From contig NZ_CP075715.1 in NCBI RefSeq assembly GCF_024584805.1, positions 4,164,526-4,228,525 of the forward strand: 64,000 nt of DNA. The letters run 5' to 3'. The position numbers and the translations under genes were made by a program. The stretch is from Streptomyces sp. FIT100 (lineage in GTDB: Bacteria; Actinomycetota; Actinomycetes; Streptomycetales; Streptomycetaceae). This document shows, piece by piece, positions 16,422 to 25,700 of the stretch. The notes below the pieces were generated by a model that saw only the letters and a program-made list of their open reading frames with translations, was not told the origin of the DNA and ran no database searches. How positions within the stretch are numbered: the first letter of the stretch is position 1; each line of letters begins with the position of its first letter.

Positions 16422-17084
16422 TCACGCGGCGAGCACCGCCGTGACACCGATGAGGGCCTCCAGCTTGGTCACGGCCGTGTCCTCGTCCGTGACGTGGACC
16501 GTGGCGATGCCCAGATCGGCCGCCGGCGGAAGGTTCACCGCGTGATCGTCCACGAACACGCACCGCTCGGCGGGCAGCCCGATCCGCTCCAGGGCGAGCT
16601 CGTAGATGGCCGGATCGGGCTTGGCCATCCCGACCAGCTCGGAGACGACGTGCACGTCGAACAAGTCCCAGATGCCGACGTGTTCATACGGGTTGAACGG
16701 GTCGAGACCGAAGCTGTTGGACAGCAGGGCGAGACGGTGACCGGCGGCACGCGCGGCACGCGCGAGTGCGACCATCCGCCGGGCCGCAGACACCCCGGCC
16801 CAGGCCCGCCCCATCAGGTTCACCGGATCCACATGCGCACCCAACAGTGCGGCCGTGCCCTCGTTCCACTCGGCCTGCCCGATCTCCCCGATCTCCAGAG
16901 CCGCGTACAGACGCCGGCCCTCAGGGTGATCGTTGAGAATGCCACGCCACGCGCCCGGAGCCAGCCCCTCTGACACACACCACGCACGATGGGCGGTCCT
17001 GGGGTTGGCGGTGAGCACCCCGGCGAAGTCGAGGATCAGGCCGCGCTGCTCGCGCCCCCCGGCGGTGGCAGTGCTGTGCGACAT
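16422..17084 (-). CDS. HAD-superfamily hydrolase
   Basis: This 220-residue HAD phosphatase-like protein has motif I LDFAGVLT with nucleophile Asp19. The usual second Asp is Ala21, as in the DFGGV-type members. It also has motif II LLSNS, motif III with KPDPAIYE, and motif IV VFVDDHAVNL. It lies about 90 bp upstream of the XRE gene on the same strand. It may dephosphorylate a sugar phosphate of the adjacent pathway. The lack of the general-acid Asp makes catalysis uncertain. Confidence 0.82.
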   Translation of the reverse strand: MSHSTATAGGREQRGLILDFAGVLTANPRTAHRAWCVSEGLAPGAWRGILNDHPEGRRLYAALEIGEIGQAEWNEGTAALLGAHVDPVNLMGRAWAGVSAARRMVALARAARAAGHRLALLSNSFGLDPFNPYEHVGIWDLFDVHVVSELVGMAKPDPAIYELALERIGLPAERCVFVDDHAVNLPPAADLGIATVHVTDEDTAVTKLEALIGVTAVLAA

Positions 17085-17468
17085 GCGGTGACCGTCCCTT
17101 CCGCGATTGGTCTCACGGGGACGCTACCGCCTGTCGAGCACCCCGAAAGCGCCAAATACCCACGTGCTCCGGGCGATGAGGCTTCTTGTTCCCCACCCAC
17201 GTCAGGCTGTTCCTCACACCTGCGCTGTTCCTCACCTTGCGTCGGTGGACGGTCAGTGGCAGCAGTCACAGCCGGGACGGCAGTCGTATGCGTTGCTCGC
17301 GTTCATGTTGGTGCCAGGCGACCCGCCGTGGCCGGAAGGAGACCTCGGCGGACCTCCTCTTCCGGTGGGTACAGGACGCACGGGTGGACGCCCACCACGC
17401 CTCAGAGTGCACTGAGAGGCTCGATGCGGCACGCCAGGGCAGACTCCCTCAGGTTGTCGGGACCGGCG
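17085..17468. other. intergenic region with no supported gene
   Basis: This 384-bp stretch is less GC-biased than its flanks. Short open frames here have no recognisable domains or ribosome-binding sites. It presumably holds the HAD promoter, reading left. Confidence 0.5.
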
Positions 17469-19301
17469 TCACAGTGTCGCGGGGCCGGACCGGGGACCGT
17501 AGGCGGTCAGGAAGCGGTCACGGAAGGTGTCCATCCGCCAGACGGGGGCGTCCGGGCCGGGCTTCAGGCCCTCCTGCCAGCCCCACCCGGAGATCCGGTC
17601 CAGTACGGCCGGGTCGCGCGCCACGACCGAGACCGGTACGTCCCGGCCGAATGCGCCGCGCGTGACGGTGGGTACGGGCTGGTGGTCGCCGAGGAAGACG
17701 AGGACGGTGTCGTCGTCGCCGTACTCCTCCACGTACGAGACGAGGCTGTTCAGCGAGTACTCGATGGCACGCCGGTACTCGGTGCGCACCTGGTCCGGGT
17801 CCTGCCACACCTCTTCGGGGTCCTTCCCCGCGTCCTTGATGGAGTGGTAGACGGAGCCGTCCCCGATCTCGTCCCAGCCGACGGCCGTGGGTATGGGCGC
17901 CCAGGGGTTGTGGCTGGAGGCGAGGACGATCTCCGCCATCAGAGGCTCATGGCCCCGCCTGCCGTGCTCCAGGCGTTCGAAGGCCGAGAGGGTGAACTGG
18001 TCGGGCACCGGGGTCCAGCTGAACTTCGGCCCCTGGTAGCCGAGTTCGCGCGAGTCGTAGACGTGGTCGAGGCCGTAGAACCTGCCCTCCGGCCAGGACC
18101 GGGTGACGCCCGGCATGATGCCGACCGTCCGCCAGCCGCCCGCGCGCCGGAAGGCGCCCGTGAGGGTGAGCCGGTCGCCCGACGTGAGGTTGCGGTAGCG
18201 CTGCTGGTTCTTGATCCACAGGCCCGACATGAAGGTGGAGTGGGCGAGCCAACTGCCGCCGCCCGACGTCGGGGAGGTGAGGAAGGCGCTGCGGGACGAG
18301 TAGCCGGCCGCGCGCAGCTGCCTGGTCCCGTCCGCGAGTACGTCGCCGACCTGCGGGGCCATGGCGGGGTCCTGGACGGCGCTGCGGCCGTAGCTCTCGA
18401 CGAAGACGAAGAGGACGTCCTTGCCGCGCAGCCCGGTCAGCAAGCGGTCGCCGGGCGTGCCGCGGAAGGCGTCCACGCCCGCCTCCCCGGCGAACTTCCG
18501 CCGGTCCTCCAGACCCGCGTACACCTGCCGCGCACGGCTCTGGACGGCCCCGGCCGCGCTGTCGGCGGCCACCGGCACACCGGCGAGCTGCGCGCCGAGC
18601 GCCGTGCAGAGCATCCAGACGGTCCCGAGGACGAACGTGCCGCCGGTCGAGGCGGCGGTGTGCCGGACCGCGAGGCGGCTCAGCCGGGCGGTCGCCAGTG
18701 CCATGACGACCACCAGGGAGACGGCGAGGACCACGACCGCGGTCGCGGCAGCGATCGCGCCGGCCGGGCCGACGGAGTCCCTGAGGAACGCCTGGGCGTC
18801 GTCGAGCAGGATCCAGTCGAGCACCGGGTCGAACGGCCGGGCGAGCACCGAGTGGAAGCCCATGTCGAGCAGTCTCAGGACGGTCAGCAGGCCCAGGGCC
18901 GTCCCGGCGAGCACCGGCAGCACCCGCACCACCCGCACCACCCGCACGACCCGTCCCGGCTTCCGCGGCAGGACGAGCAGTACGGCGGTGGCGAGGACCG
19001 CCTCCCCCGGGATGCGTGCGAACGCGCCGGGCGTGAGGCGGCCGAGTTCGCTCGGCAGGAGGAGGGCGGCGAACACCAGCAGGGCGGCCAGGACGGTGGT
19101 CGCTCGCGCCGTCGTCCGCGCGGCTGCGGGGTGTTCGGACCGCATGCCCCGTCGGCCCTCTCGGCCCCGCTGGCCGTCGGGGACCGCCTCGTCCGGGCCG
19201 TCGTCCGCCGCGGGCTCCGGGGAGCCCTGCCGCGGCAGGTCCTCCCCGGTGACGGCGGCGTCCGTGTCCAGCGGCTGACGGCTACGTATCCTCAGCGACA
19301 C
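17469..19301 (-). CDS. LTA-synthase/sulfatase-family membrane protein
   Basis: This is a protein of about 610 residues with an N-terminal block of four or five membrane segments and an extracellular alkaline-phosphatase-fold sulfatase-like domain. The domain motifs are VLFVFVESYGRSAVQ, the substrate loop GGGSWLAHSTFMSG, and VFLGDHQPVP. Related enzymes move phosphoglycerol or phosphoethanolamine groups onto envelope polymers. I selected GTG at 19301, which follows GGAAGGA. The VVRVVRVVRVL stretch comes from a 9-nt repeat near 18921. The exact substrate is unknown. Confidence 0.82.
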   Translation of the reverse strand: MSLRIRSRQPLDTDAAVTGEDLPRQGSPEPAADDGPDEAVPDGQRGREGRRGMRSEHPAAARTTARATTVLAALLVFAALLLPSELGRLTPGAFARIPGEAVLATAVLLVLPRKPGRVVRVVRVVRVLPVLAGTALGLLTVLRLLDMGFHSVLARPFDPVLDWILLDDAQAFLRDSVGPAGAIAAATAVVVLAVSLVVVMALATARLSRLAVRHTAASTGGTFVLGTVWMLCTALGAQLAGVPVAADSAAGAVQSRARQVYAGLEDRRKFAGEAGVDAFRGTPGDRLLTGLRGKDVLFVFVESYGRSAVQDPAMAPQVGDVLADGTRQLRAAGYSSRSAFLTSPTSGGGSWLAHSTFMSGLWIKNQQRYRNLTSGDRLTLTGAFRRAGGWRTVGIMPGVTRSWPEGRFYGLDHVYDSRELGYQGPKFSWTPVPDQFTLSAFERLEHGRRGHEPLMAEIVLASSHNPWAPIPTAVGWDEIGDGSVYHSIKDAGKDPEEVWQDPDQVRTEYRRAIEYSLNSLVSYVEEYGDDDTVLVFLGDHQPVPTVTRGAFGRDVPVSVVARDPAVLDRISGWGWQEGLKPGPDAPVWRMDTFRDRFLTAYGPRSGPATL

Positions 19302-19400
19302 CCGGGAGGTCCTTCCGTGCGGAGCCGGCGGTGGCGCGGCGGACCGGGGCACGGGGCGCCGGGGCCGCGGTTACCTGTACGGGCGGCCCGCGGCTCCGGT

Positions 19401-20330
19401 TCAAGCGACCGCCCCCCACGCGGTGTTCGGGAAGCTGAGGGTCCGGTAGACCGCCACGTTCCCCGCCAGCTCCGAGCAGGCCCGCGCCGCCGCGCCGGCG
19501 CGATGCGTGTAGGCGGGGTCGCCGGCGTCCAGCAGCACGCCCAGCGTCGTACCGCTGTGCCCGACGGCCACGCCCAGGCCGCCGACCTCGCGGCAGATCT
19601 CCCGCATCGGAGCGAGTGACCGCTTGTGGCGGAGCGCCTGGTTCATCAGGGCGCTTCGGGTCGCCACCCGGCCCACCTCCGCGAGGTCCCGCGAGCGCAC
19701 GGCGCCGGTGAGCCGGTCCAGCAGCCGTGCGTACTCCCGCCGGTCGGCCGCCGTGAAGGGCTTCGGGATGCGGTTGAAGTCGACCGTGTCGACCGCGCCG
19801 CCCTCGTCGATCCCGACCACGGCCATGGCGGGCAGCGAGCCGAGGACGGCGCGCAGCCGCACGGTGCGGTGGTGGAAGGCGACGATCGCCGGGTAGAGCA
19901 CTCCGTCCGTGGGCTCGATGCGCGCCAGCAGCCGCTCGATCCGGGCGGGCGGCATCGGGACGTCCAGCGCCTGCCCCACCGCGCGTGCCGTGGCGACGAG
20001 ATCGGCCGACGAGCTGGCCAGGCCCTTGCCTTCCGGGATCACGCTGCTGACGGTCAGCAGACCGGTCACCGGGAGCCCGGCCTCCTCGGTGATCATCCGG
20101 GCCAGCCGGAGGGCCTTGGACTTGTGGGCGGGGCGGACCAGCAGCTCCGTGAGGCCGGGGTCCTGCCGGAAGGTGGCCATCGTCCACCGGGCCACGGGCA
20201 GCGTCACCAGGAAGTCGCCGTTCTCCTCCGGCAGTACGCCCTGGAGCAGCTCGCCGAAGGTGCCGAAGGCGGTGCCCACTCCCGCGGGCCTCGTACGGAG
20301 CCGTGGATCCACCTCATGGGACAGCTTCAC
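19401..20330 (-). CDS. GHMP kinase, L-threonine kinase (PduX)-like
   Basis: This 309-residue GHMP-family kinase has an N-terminal GTFGELLQG signature shared with PduX-type L-threonine kinases. The ATP-binding motif is PEGKGLASSSADLVATAR and the C-terminal glycine-rich region is GVAVGHSGTTLGV. GTG at 20330 has the ribosome site GAGAGGAA; an upstream start would lie within the Zur box. The product, O-phospho-L-threonine, would suit the divergent PLP enzyme as an activated amino acid. Cobamide side-chain synthesis is an alternative but has no neighbours here to support it. Confidence 0.82.
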   Translation of the reverse strand: MKLSHEVDPRLRTRPAGVGTAFGTFGELLQGVLPEENGDFLVTLPVARWTMATFRQDPGLTELLVRPAHKSKALRLARMITEEAGLPVTGLLTVSSVIPEGKGLASSSADLVATARAVGQALDVPMPPARIERLLARIEPTDGVLYPAIVAFHHRTVRLRAVLGSLPAMAVVGIDEGGAVDTVDFNRIPKPFTAADRREYARLLDRLTGAVRSRDLAEVGRVATRSALMNQALRHKRSLAPMREICREVGGLGVAVGHSGTTLGVLLDAGDPAYTHRAGAAARACSELAGNVAVYRTLSFPNTAWGAVA

Positions 20331-20405
20331 GGATTTCCTCTCGGCAGGGGTGGGGCGGGCGAGCGGTCCGTCCGTCGGCCGCGGACCGCCCGAGCCTATC
20401 GATGT

Positions 20406-20420
20406 TGACAATCATTTTCA
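20406..20420. promoter_or_regulatory. Zur box in divergent promoter
   Basis: The sequence TGACAATCATTTTCA is a 7-1-7 palindrome with one mismatch and closely matches the streptomycete Zur consensus TGAAAATGATTTTCA. It is placed 76 bp before the kinase start and 51 bp before the PLP-enzyme start, so one site could repress both operons when zinc is plentiful. A Fur-type iron response is less likely, because streptomycete iron boxes look different. Confidence 0.78.
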
Positions 20421-20471
20421 ATTAATGTGATGCTCTGGGCCTGCCACGACCAGAACGAGGAGGAGCCGCGG

Positions 20472-21488
20472 GTGCACGAGCACATAGCGGAGGCGGTGAA
20501 GACTCCCGATCTCATATCCCTGCAACCGGACTTGGTCTGTCTCCGCTTCGAGACGATGAAGATCTACTCGGCGCTCGGAGCGGTCCGGCACCTTCTGGAG
20601 TCGGGCGCCGTCGCCCCCGGTGACACGCTCGTCGACAGCTCCAGCGGGATCTACGCACAGGCCCTGGCGCTCGCCTGCCACCGCTACGGGATGAAGTGCC
20701 ACATCGTGGGCTCCACGACCGTCGACCGCACCCTCCGCGTCCAGTTGGAGATCCTCGGCGCGACCCTGGAGCAGGTCCGGCCGTCCCAGGACCTGCGCCT
20801 GGACCAGGAACTGCGCGTCCGGCGGATCGCGGAGATCCTCGCGGAGAACCCGTCGTACCACTGGATGCGCCAGTACCACGACGGCATCCACTACTACGGC
20901 TACCGCGACGTGGCCGCGACGATCGCCCGCGAGATCCCCGACGGGCCGCTGGCCCTGGTGGGCGGGGTGGGCTCGGGCGCCTCGACCGGGGCCGTCGCCA
21001 CGTATCTGCGCGAGGCGGGCAGGGACGTCTCGCTGGTCGGCGTCCAGCCTTTCGGGAGCGTCACGTTCGGCTCGGAGCACGTGTCCGACCCGGACATGAT
21101 CATCGCCGGGATCGGCAGCGCGATCGCGTTCGAGAACGTGCGGCACGAGCTGTACGACCGGGTGCACTGGGTGAACTTCGCCTGCGCCATGTCCGGCGCG
21201 GTCGAACTCCTGCGGACCAGCGGCATCTTCGCGGGACTCTCCACCGGGGCCGCCTATCTGACGAGTCTCTGGGAGCGCCGCCAGGACGACTCGCGCACCT
21301 ACGTCTTCATCGCCGCCGACACGGGCCACCGCTATGTGGAGAGCGCCTACGCCCGGCACGCCGAGGCCCAGGACATCGACGCCCTGAAGCCGCACGAGAT
21401 CACGTCCCTGGACGAGCTCAAACACCCCTGGTCGGTGGCCTCCTGGCCCGAGATCCGGGACCGGGAGCCCGCCGGGACGCGCCCGTGA
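20472..21488 (+). CDS. PLP-dependent cysteine-synthase-like enzyme
   Basis: This 338-residue fold-type II PLP enzyme is related to cysteine synthase and SbnA. The Schiff-base Lys is probably Lys30 in LRFETMKIYSALGA, and the phosphate-binding loop is GGVGSGASTGA. GTG at 20472 follows GAGGAGGAG, and codons further upstream lack a ribosome site. Relatives replace the O-phosphate or O-acyl group of Ser/Thr by an amine or thiol. With a threonine-kinase-like neighbour, a beta-replacement on phosphothreonine to make a diamino acid for a metal chelator is plausible (inference). Confidence 0.85.
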   Translation: MHEHIAEAVKTPDLISLQPDLVCLRFETMKIYSALGAVRHLLESGAVAPGDTLVDSSSGIYAQALALACHRYGMKCHIVGSTTVDRTLRVQLEILGATLEQVRPSQDLRLDQELRVRRIAEILAENPSYHWMRQYHDGIHYYGYRDVAATIAREIPDGPLALVGGVGSGASTGAVATYLREAGRDVSLVGVQPFGSVTFGSEHVSDPDMIIAGIGSAIAFENVRHELYDRVHWVNFACAMSGAVELLRTSGIFAGLSTGAAYLTSLWERRQDDSRTYVFIAADTGHRYVESAYARHAEAQDIDALKPHEITSLDELKHPWSVASWPEIRDREPAGTRP

Positions 21489-21523
21489 CCGCCCCCACGC
21501 ACGCCACGACGAGAGAAACCGAC

Positions 21524-22357
21524 ATGTCACACGCCACGCCGCGGACCGTCGCGGAACTGACCGACGCCGTACTGTCCGGCGCCTACGGCCCCGACCCCGG
21601 GAGCCTGGCCGTCACCAGCGCGTTCTGGCTCTACCACACCACCCGCCTGGCGGGGGGCGAGGTCACGTACCACAACCACTACCTCCTGCTCCGCGTCGGA
21701 GGGTCCTTCGGGGCCTGCTCCTTCGAGGCCGGTGAACTCGCCCCCGACTTCTGCGAGAACGCCTCCGGCGAGACGCTGGACACCCTGCTCCGCAACGCGT
21801 CGACCCCGGTCCGGATCGCCGCACTCGACGCGTACCTCGCCCAGGTGCTCCCGCACCGGGAGTCGGCGTCCGCCGAGCCGGTCGCGCTGCCCGGCGGAAC
21901 GCCGGAGGTCCGCGCCCGCGCCCGTGACGCCGCCATCGCCGGGCTGCTCGACATCGCGCCGGGCGCCAAGGTCGCGCTCATCGGCGTCGTCAACCCGCTG
22001 GTCGCGGCGATACGCGAGCGGGGCGGCGTCTGCCTGCCCTGCGATCTGAACCTGCGCACCACCCAGTGGGGCGAGCAGGTCGCCGACGACATGACCGAGG
22101 TGCTCAAGGAAGCCGATGCCGTGGTGGCCACCGGCATGACGCTCAGCAACGGCACCTTCGACCTCATCCTCGAACACTGCCGGGAGCACGGCGTACCGCT
22201 GGTCGTCTACGCGCAGACCGGCAGCGCGGTGGCCCGCGCCTTCCTGTCCGCAGGGGCCGGGGTCACCGCGCTGAACGCCGAGCCCTTCCCCTTCTCGCAG
22301 TTCAGCGCCGAAGAGTCGGTCCTGTACCGCTACCGCGCCGGCCGGGAGGGCTCGTGA
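21524..22357 (+). CDS. DUF364/DUF4213-type Rossmann-like putative metal-chelation protein
   Basis: This 277-residue protein has an N-terminal DUF4213-like part (YHNHYLLLRVGGSFGACSFEAGE) and a C-terminal Rossmann-like DUF364 domain (VALIGVVNPLVAAIRERG and ATGMTLSNGTFDLIL). The family is found next to metal transport and chelator genes, but its chemistry is unknown. ATG at 21524 is used; a GTG at 21485 overlaps the preceding stop (GTGA) and would add 13 residues. It likely contributes to synthesis or handling of the inferred zinc chelator. Confidence 0.8.
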   Translation: MSHATPRTVAELTDAVLSGAYGPDPGSLAVTSAFWLYHTTRLAGGEVTYHNHYLLLRVGGSFGACSFEAGELAPDFCENASGETLDTLLRNASTPVRIAALDAYLAQVLPHRESASAEPVALPGGTPEVRARARDAAIAGLLDIAPGAKVALIGVVNPLVAAIRERGGVCLPCDLNLRTTQWGEQVADDMTEVLKEADAVVATGMTLSNGTFDLILEHCREHGVPLVVYAQTGSAVARAFLSAGAGVTALNAEPFPFSQFSAEESVLYRYRAGREGS

Positions 22358-23694
22358 GCATCGACGCCGCCAAGGGCGCCAAGGGCGCCAAGGGCGCCGA
22401 GAACGCCAAGGACGCCAAGGACGCCAAGGACGCCGAGAACGCCAAGGACGCCGAGAACGCCCCGGTGGAGCAGGAGGCCGAGGAGGCGCTTCCGGGCGAT
22501 CTGCGGATGGCCCGTGCCCTGTGGCCGGTGCTGCTGGCATCCGCGGTCGGCCTGCTGCCGTTCACCGTCTTCAGCACGTATCTGGTGCCGATCGCGCACG
22601 ACGCCGGCAGCAGCGTCGCCGCGATGGGCGGGCTCCGCGGACTGGGCGGTCTCGCCGCCCTGCTCGTGGGCACCGCGCTCGCGCCGCTCATCGACCGGGT
22701 GCCCAGGGAGTGGGCCGCCGCGGGAGGGCTCGTGGCGCTCGGCGCATCGGCCGCCCTGGGCGCGAGCGGGGACTTCGTCCTGCTCGCCGTGTTCTGCCTG
22801 CTCGTCGGCGCCAGTACGGCCGTGCTCAACCCCGCCCTCACGGCGGCGGCCGCCGACCGCTTCGGCACCGGCAAGGCGGCGGGCCGTGCGGCGACCCTGG
22901 TCACGGCGGTGCAGTCGATGACCGCGATGCTCGCGGCACCGCTCGTGGCGCTGCCCGCGCTGTTCTGGGGCTGGCAGGGCGACCTGGTCGCGGTGGCCGC
23001 CCTGTCGGTGCCGCTGGCCGCGGTCCTCCTCGCCCGGCGCGGAGGCACGAAGGCCGGCCGGGCCGCCGGGGAGGAGCAACGCCTCGGCTATCTCGCCTCG
23101 TTCAGGGCGCTGGGCGCGCGGCCCGGTGTCGTACCGCTGCTGCTGATCGGCATGGCGCGCACGGCCGTGTTCATGGGCTACCTGGCCTACCTCGCGGCCT
23201 TCTACGACGAGCGGTTCCGGCTCGATCCCGGGCTCTTCGCGTTCGTCTGGACGCTGAGCGGCGCGGCGTTCTTCGTCAGCAACCTCCTCACCGGCCGGCT
23301 CACCAACGCCGACCGGCCCCGGATCGCCACCGAACGCCTCCTGGTCATCGGCCTGTTCGCCGCGCTCGCCTCGGTCACGGGCTTCTACTTCACGCACTGG
23401 CTCCCGCTCGCCCTCGCGCTGACCGCGGTGCATGCCGCCAGTCACGCCGTCGTGGCGGCCTGCGTGGTCAGCCTCCTCGTGAGGCGCTGCGGAACGCTGC
23501 GCGGCTCGGCCCTGAGCCTCAACGCCGCCGGCCAGAGCCTCGGCGTCTTCGTCGGCGCGGCGCTCGGCGGCGCCGGCCTCGGCCTGGCCGGCTACCCCGG
23601 CGCGGCGCTCGCCTTCGGCGCCCTGGTCGCCGTCGCCCTGGTCGCCGCCTTCCTGGCGGGCCGCTCCGGTACGGCCGGCGAGCACGCCCCGTGA
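22354..23694 (+). CDS. MFS transporter, probable metallophore exporter
   Basis: This 446-residue major-facilitator protein has about 12 hydrophobic segments. It starts GTG at 22354, overlapping the DUF364 stop. The first 40 residues are a hydrophilic repeat (AKGAKGAKGAENAKDAKDA...) encoded by 9-nt units, which is not part of the MFS fold. The position between biosynthetic and uptake genes fits export of the finished chelator, as with MFS exporters in other metallophore clusters (context inference). Confidence 0.82.
   Translation: MSIDAAKGAKGAKGAENAKDAKDAKDAENAKDAENAPVEQEAEEALPGDLRMARALWPVLLASAVGLLPFTVFSTYLVPIAHDAGSSVAAMGGLRGLGGLAALLVGTALAPLIDRVPREWAAAGGLVALGASAALGASGDFVLLAVFCLLVGASTAVLNPALTAAAADRFGTGKAAGRAATLVTAVQSMTAMLAAPLVALPALFWGWQGDLVAVAALSVPLAAVLLARRGGTKAGRAAGEEQRLGYLASFRALGARPGVVPLLLIGMARTAVFMGYLAYLAAFYDERFRLDPGLFAFVWTLSGAAFFVSNLLTGRLTNADRPRIATERLLVIGLFAALASVTGFYFTHWLPLALALTAVHAASHAVVAACVVSLLVRRCGTLRGSALSLNAAGQSLGVFVGAALGGAGLGLAGYPGAALAFGALVAVALVAAFLAGRSGTAGEHAP
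22369..22461 (+). repeat. 9-nt in-frame tandem repeat at the exporter N-terminus
   Basis: Units GCCAAGGGC, GCCAAGGAC and GCCGAGAAC alternate about ten times, encoding Ala-Lys-Gly, Ala-Lys-Asp and Ala-Glu-Asn. The repeat precedes the first membrane segment. Confidence 0.93.
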
Positions 23695-24878
23695 TCCCCG
23701 CGCCGACCGTCGGCGCCGCCGGAGCCGGCGCCGTACGAGCGACCGACGGAACAGCAGACGGAACAGCAGACGGAACAGCAGACGGAACAGCCGGCACCAC
23801 CGGCCCCGAGCACGGCGCGACCGGGAAGGACCGGCTCGCCTCCCGGGGGGCCCTGGCGCTGACCTGTGCCCTGCTGCTCGCCGCCCTCCTCGTCTCCGTC
23901 GTCGTCGCCATCGGACTGGGCTCCGCCGTGATCACGCCGGGGGAGACCGCCCGCTATCTGTGGGCGGCTCTCAGCGGCGGGCGCATCGACGCGGACGAGA
24001 TCACGACGTACCAGATCATCTGGCAGATCCGCACGCCACGGGTGCTCCTTGCGGCGCTCGTCGGCGCCGGGCTGAGCGCGGTCGGCGTCGCCATCCAGGC
24101 GATGGTCCGCAACGCCCTCGCCGACCCCTTCGTCCTCGGCGTCTCCTCCGGTGCCTCCGTCGGAGCCGTCGGCGTCACGGTCACCGGCGCGCTGGCCGCC
24201 CTGGGCATCTACGCGGTCTCCGCGGGCGCCTTCATCGGCGCGCTGGCCGCCTCGTTCCTCGTGTACGCCGCCTCCGCGAGCCGGGGCGGCGGGCTCTCGC
24301 CGCTGCGACTCGTCCTGACGGGAGTGGCCATGTCGCTCGGGTTCCAGGCGGTCATGAGCGTGATCATCTACTTCGCGCCGGACAGCGAGGCGACCAGCAT
24401 GGTCCTGTACTGGACGATGGGCAGCTTCGGCGCCGCGACCTGGGGTGCGCTCCCCGTCGTCTCCGCGGCCGTACTGCTCGGTCTCGCCGTGCTGTACCGG
24501 TACGGCAGGGCGCTGGACGTCATGGCGCTCGGCGACGAGACCGCCACGAGCCTGGGCATCAGCCCGGACCGGCACCGCAAGGGCCTGCTCGTCCTCGTCT
24601 CGCTCGTCACCGGCGTGATGGTCGCCGTCAGCGGCGCCGTCAGCTTCGTCGGGCTCGTCATGCCCCATGTGGTGCGGATGGCCGTCGGGGCCGGCCACGC
24701 CCGGGTGCTCGCCGTGGCCCCGCTCACCGGGGCGGTCTTCATGGTCTGGGTCGACCTCGCGTCGCGGACCCTGGTGGCCCCGCGTGAGCTGCCGCTGGGC
24801 GCCATCACCGCACTCGTGGGCGTGCCGGTCTTCATCGTGCTGATGCGCCGCAAGGCCGCTGTGTTCGGGGGGCGTTGA
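23691..24878 (+). CDS. FecCD-family ABC permease
   Basis: This 395-residue BtuC/FecD-type permease has about ten membrane segments. Family motifs are TPRVLLAALVGAGLSAVGVAIQ, NALADPFVLGVSSGAS and the C-terminal SFVGLVMPHVVRM. It starts GTG, overlapping the exporter stop (GTGA). The hydrophilic start contains (GTAD)n from four 12-nt repeats at 23745-23792. It should form the membrane channel for re-uptake of the metal chelate with the next two genes. Confidence 0.9.
   Translation: MIPAPTVGAAGAGAVRATDGTADGTADGTADGTAGTTGPEHGATGKDRLASRGALALTCALLLAALLVSVVVAIGLGSAVITPGETARYLWAALSGGRIDADEITTYQIIWQIRTPRVLLAALVGAGLSAVGVAIQAMVRNALADPFVLGVSSGASVGAVGVTVTGALAALGIYAVSAGAFIGALAASFLVYAASASRGGGLSPLRLVLTGVAMSLGFQAVMSVIIYFAPDSEATSMVLYWTMGSFGAATWGALPVVSAAVLLGLAVLYRYGRALDVMALGDETATSLGISPDRHRKGLLVLVSLVTGVMVAVSGAVSFVGLVMPHVVRMAVGAGHARVLAVAPLTGAVFMVWVDLASRTLVAPRELPLGAITALVGVPVFIVLMRRKAAVFGGR
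23745..23792 (+). repeat. 12-nt in-frame tandem repeat (four copies)
   Basis: The unit GACGGAACAGCA is present four times, with one change in the last copy, and encodes Asp-Gly-Thr-Ala repeats in the permease N-terminus. Confidence 0.93.
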
Positions 24879-24879
24879 G

Positions 24880-25671
24880 ATGAGACTGGCACTCGACGGA
24901 CTCTCGGTGGCGACCGACGGCAGGAGCCTCGTCCGCGACCTCTCCCTGGAGGTGGCCGCCGGCCAGGTCGTGGGCCTCGTCGGGCCGAACGGAAGCGGCA
25001 AGTCCACTGCCCTGCGCTGCGTCTACCGGGCGCTGCGCCCCAGCTCCGGCACGGTGTGGCTGGGCGAGGACGAGCTCACCCGGCTGCCGCTGCGCCGCAG
25101 TGCGCAACTGGTCGCCGCCATGGCCCAGGACGGCTCCGTCGACCTCGACTTCACCGTCGAGGAGGTCGTCGCGCTCGGGCGCGCGCCCCATCTGCGGGGC
25201 AACCAGGCGCTCAGCGGCCGCGAACGGGAGCTGTGCGCACGGTCCATGGACCGGCTCGGCATCCGCCACCTCGCGCGGCGCGGGGTCCTCACCCTCTCGG
25301 GCGGCGAACGGCAGCGCGTCCTGCTGGCCCGCGCCCTCGTCCAGGAACCCCAGGTCCTGGTGCTCGACGAACCGACCAACCACCTCGACGTACGCCACCA
25401 GGTCGAACTGCTCTCCCTCCTGCGCGGCTCGGGTCTCACCGTCCTCGTCGTGCTCCACGACCTCAACCTCGCCGCGGCCGCCTGCGACCGGCTCGGCGTG
25501 CTCTCCCAGGGGCGCCTGGTGACCACCGGCACCCCCGAGGAGGTGCTCACGCCCGGACTCGTCGAGGACGTGTTCGGCGTCCGGGCCAGCGTCGTCCGCC
25601 ACCCGCTCACGGGCGATCCGCAGCTGCTGTACGCGATCGCCCCACCTCTTGACGATCGCCCCACCTCTTGA
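24880..25671 (+). CDS. ABC transporter ATP-binding protein (FepC/BtuD type)
   Basis: This 263-residue ATPase has Walker A GPNGSGKST, Q-loop region AMAQDG, signature LSGGERQR, Walker B VLVLDEPTNHLD and switch His in VVLHDLN. It directly follows the permease. A 19-nt duplication (25634-25652 and 25653-25671) covers the final codons and supplies the stop, so the last few residues (DDRPTS) are new. Confidence 0.93.
   Translation: MRLALDGLSVATDGRSLVRDLSLEVAAGQVVGLVGPNGSGKSTALRCVYRALRPSSGTVWLGEDELTRLPLRRSAQLVAAMAQDGSVDLDFTVEEVVALGRAPHLRGNQALSGRERELCARSMDRLGIRHLARRGVLTLSGGERQRVLLARALVQEPQVLVLDEPTNHLDVRHQVELLSLLRGSGLTVLVVLHDLNLAAAACDRLGVLSQGRLVTTGTPEEVLTPGLVEDVFGVRASVVRHPLTGDPQLLYAIAPPLDDRPTS
25634..25671 (+). 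repeat. 19-bp direct duplication at the ATPase 3' end
   Basis: Two adjacent exact copies of a 19-mer begin CGATCGCCCC. A second short duplication (AAGGCACACCACG) follows at about 25671-25699, in the leader of the binding-protein gene. Confidence 0.93.
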
Positions 25672-25700
25672 AGGCACACCACGTGAAAGGCACACCACGC

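Noticed and set aside
20402..20426. Fur-type iron box at the divergent promoter
   Set aside because: The 15-mer fits Zur better, and the streptomycete iron box (TTAGGTTAGGCTAACCTAA, as at 34763) looks quite different.
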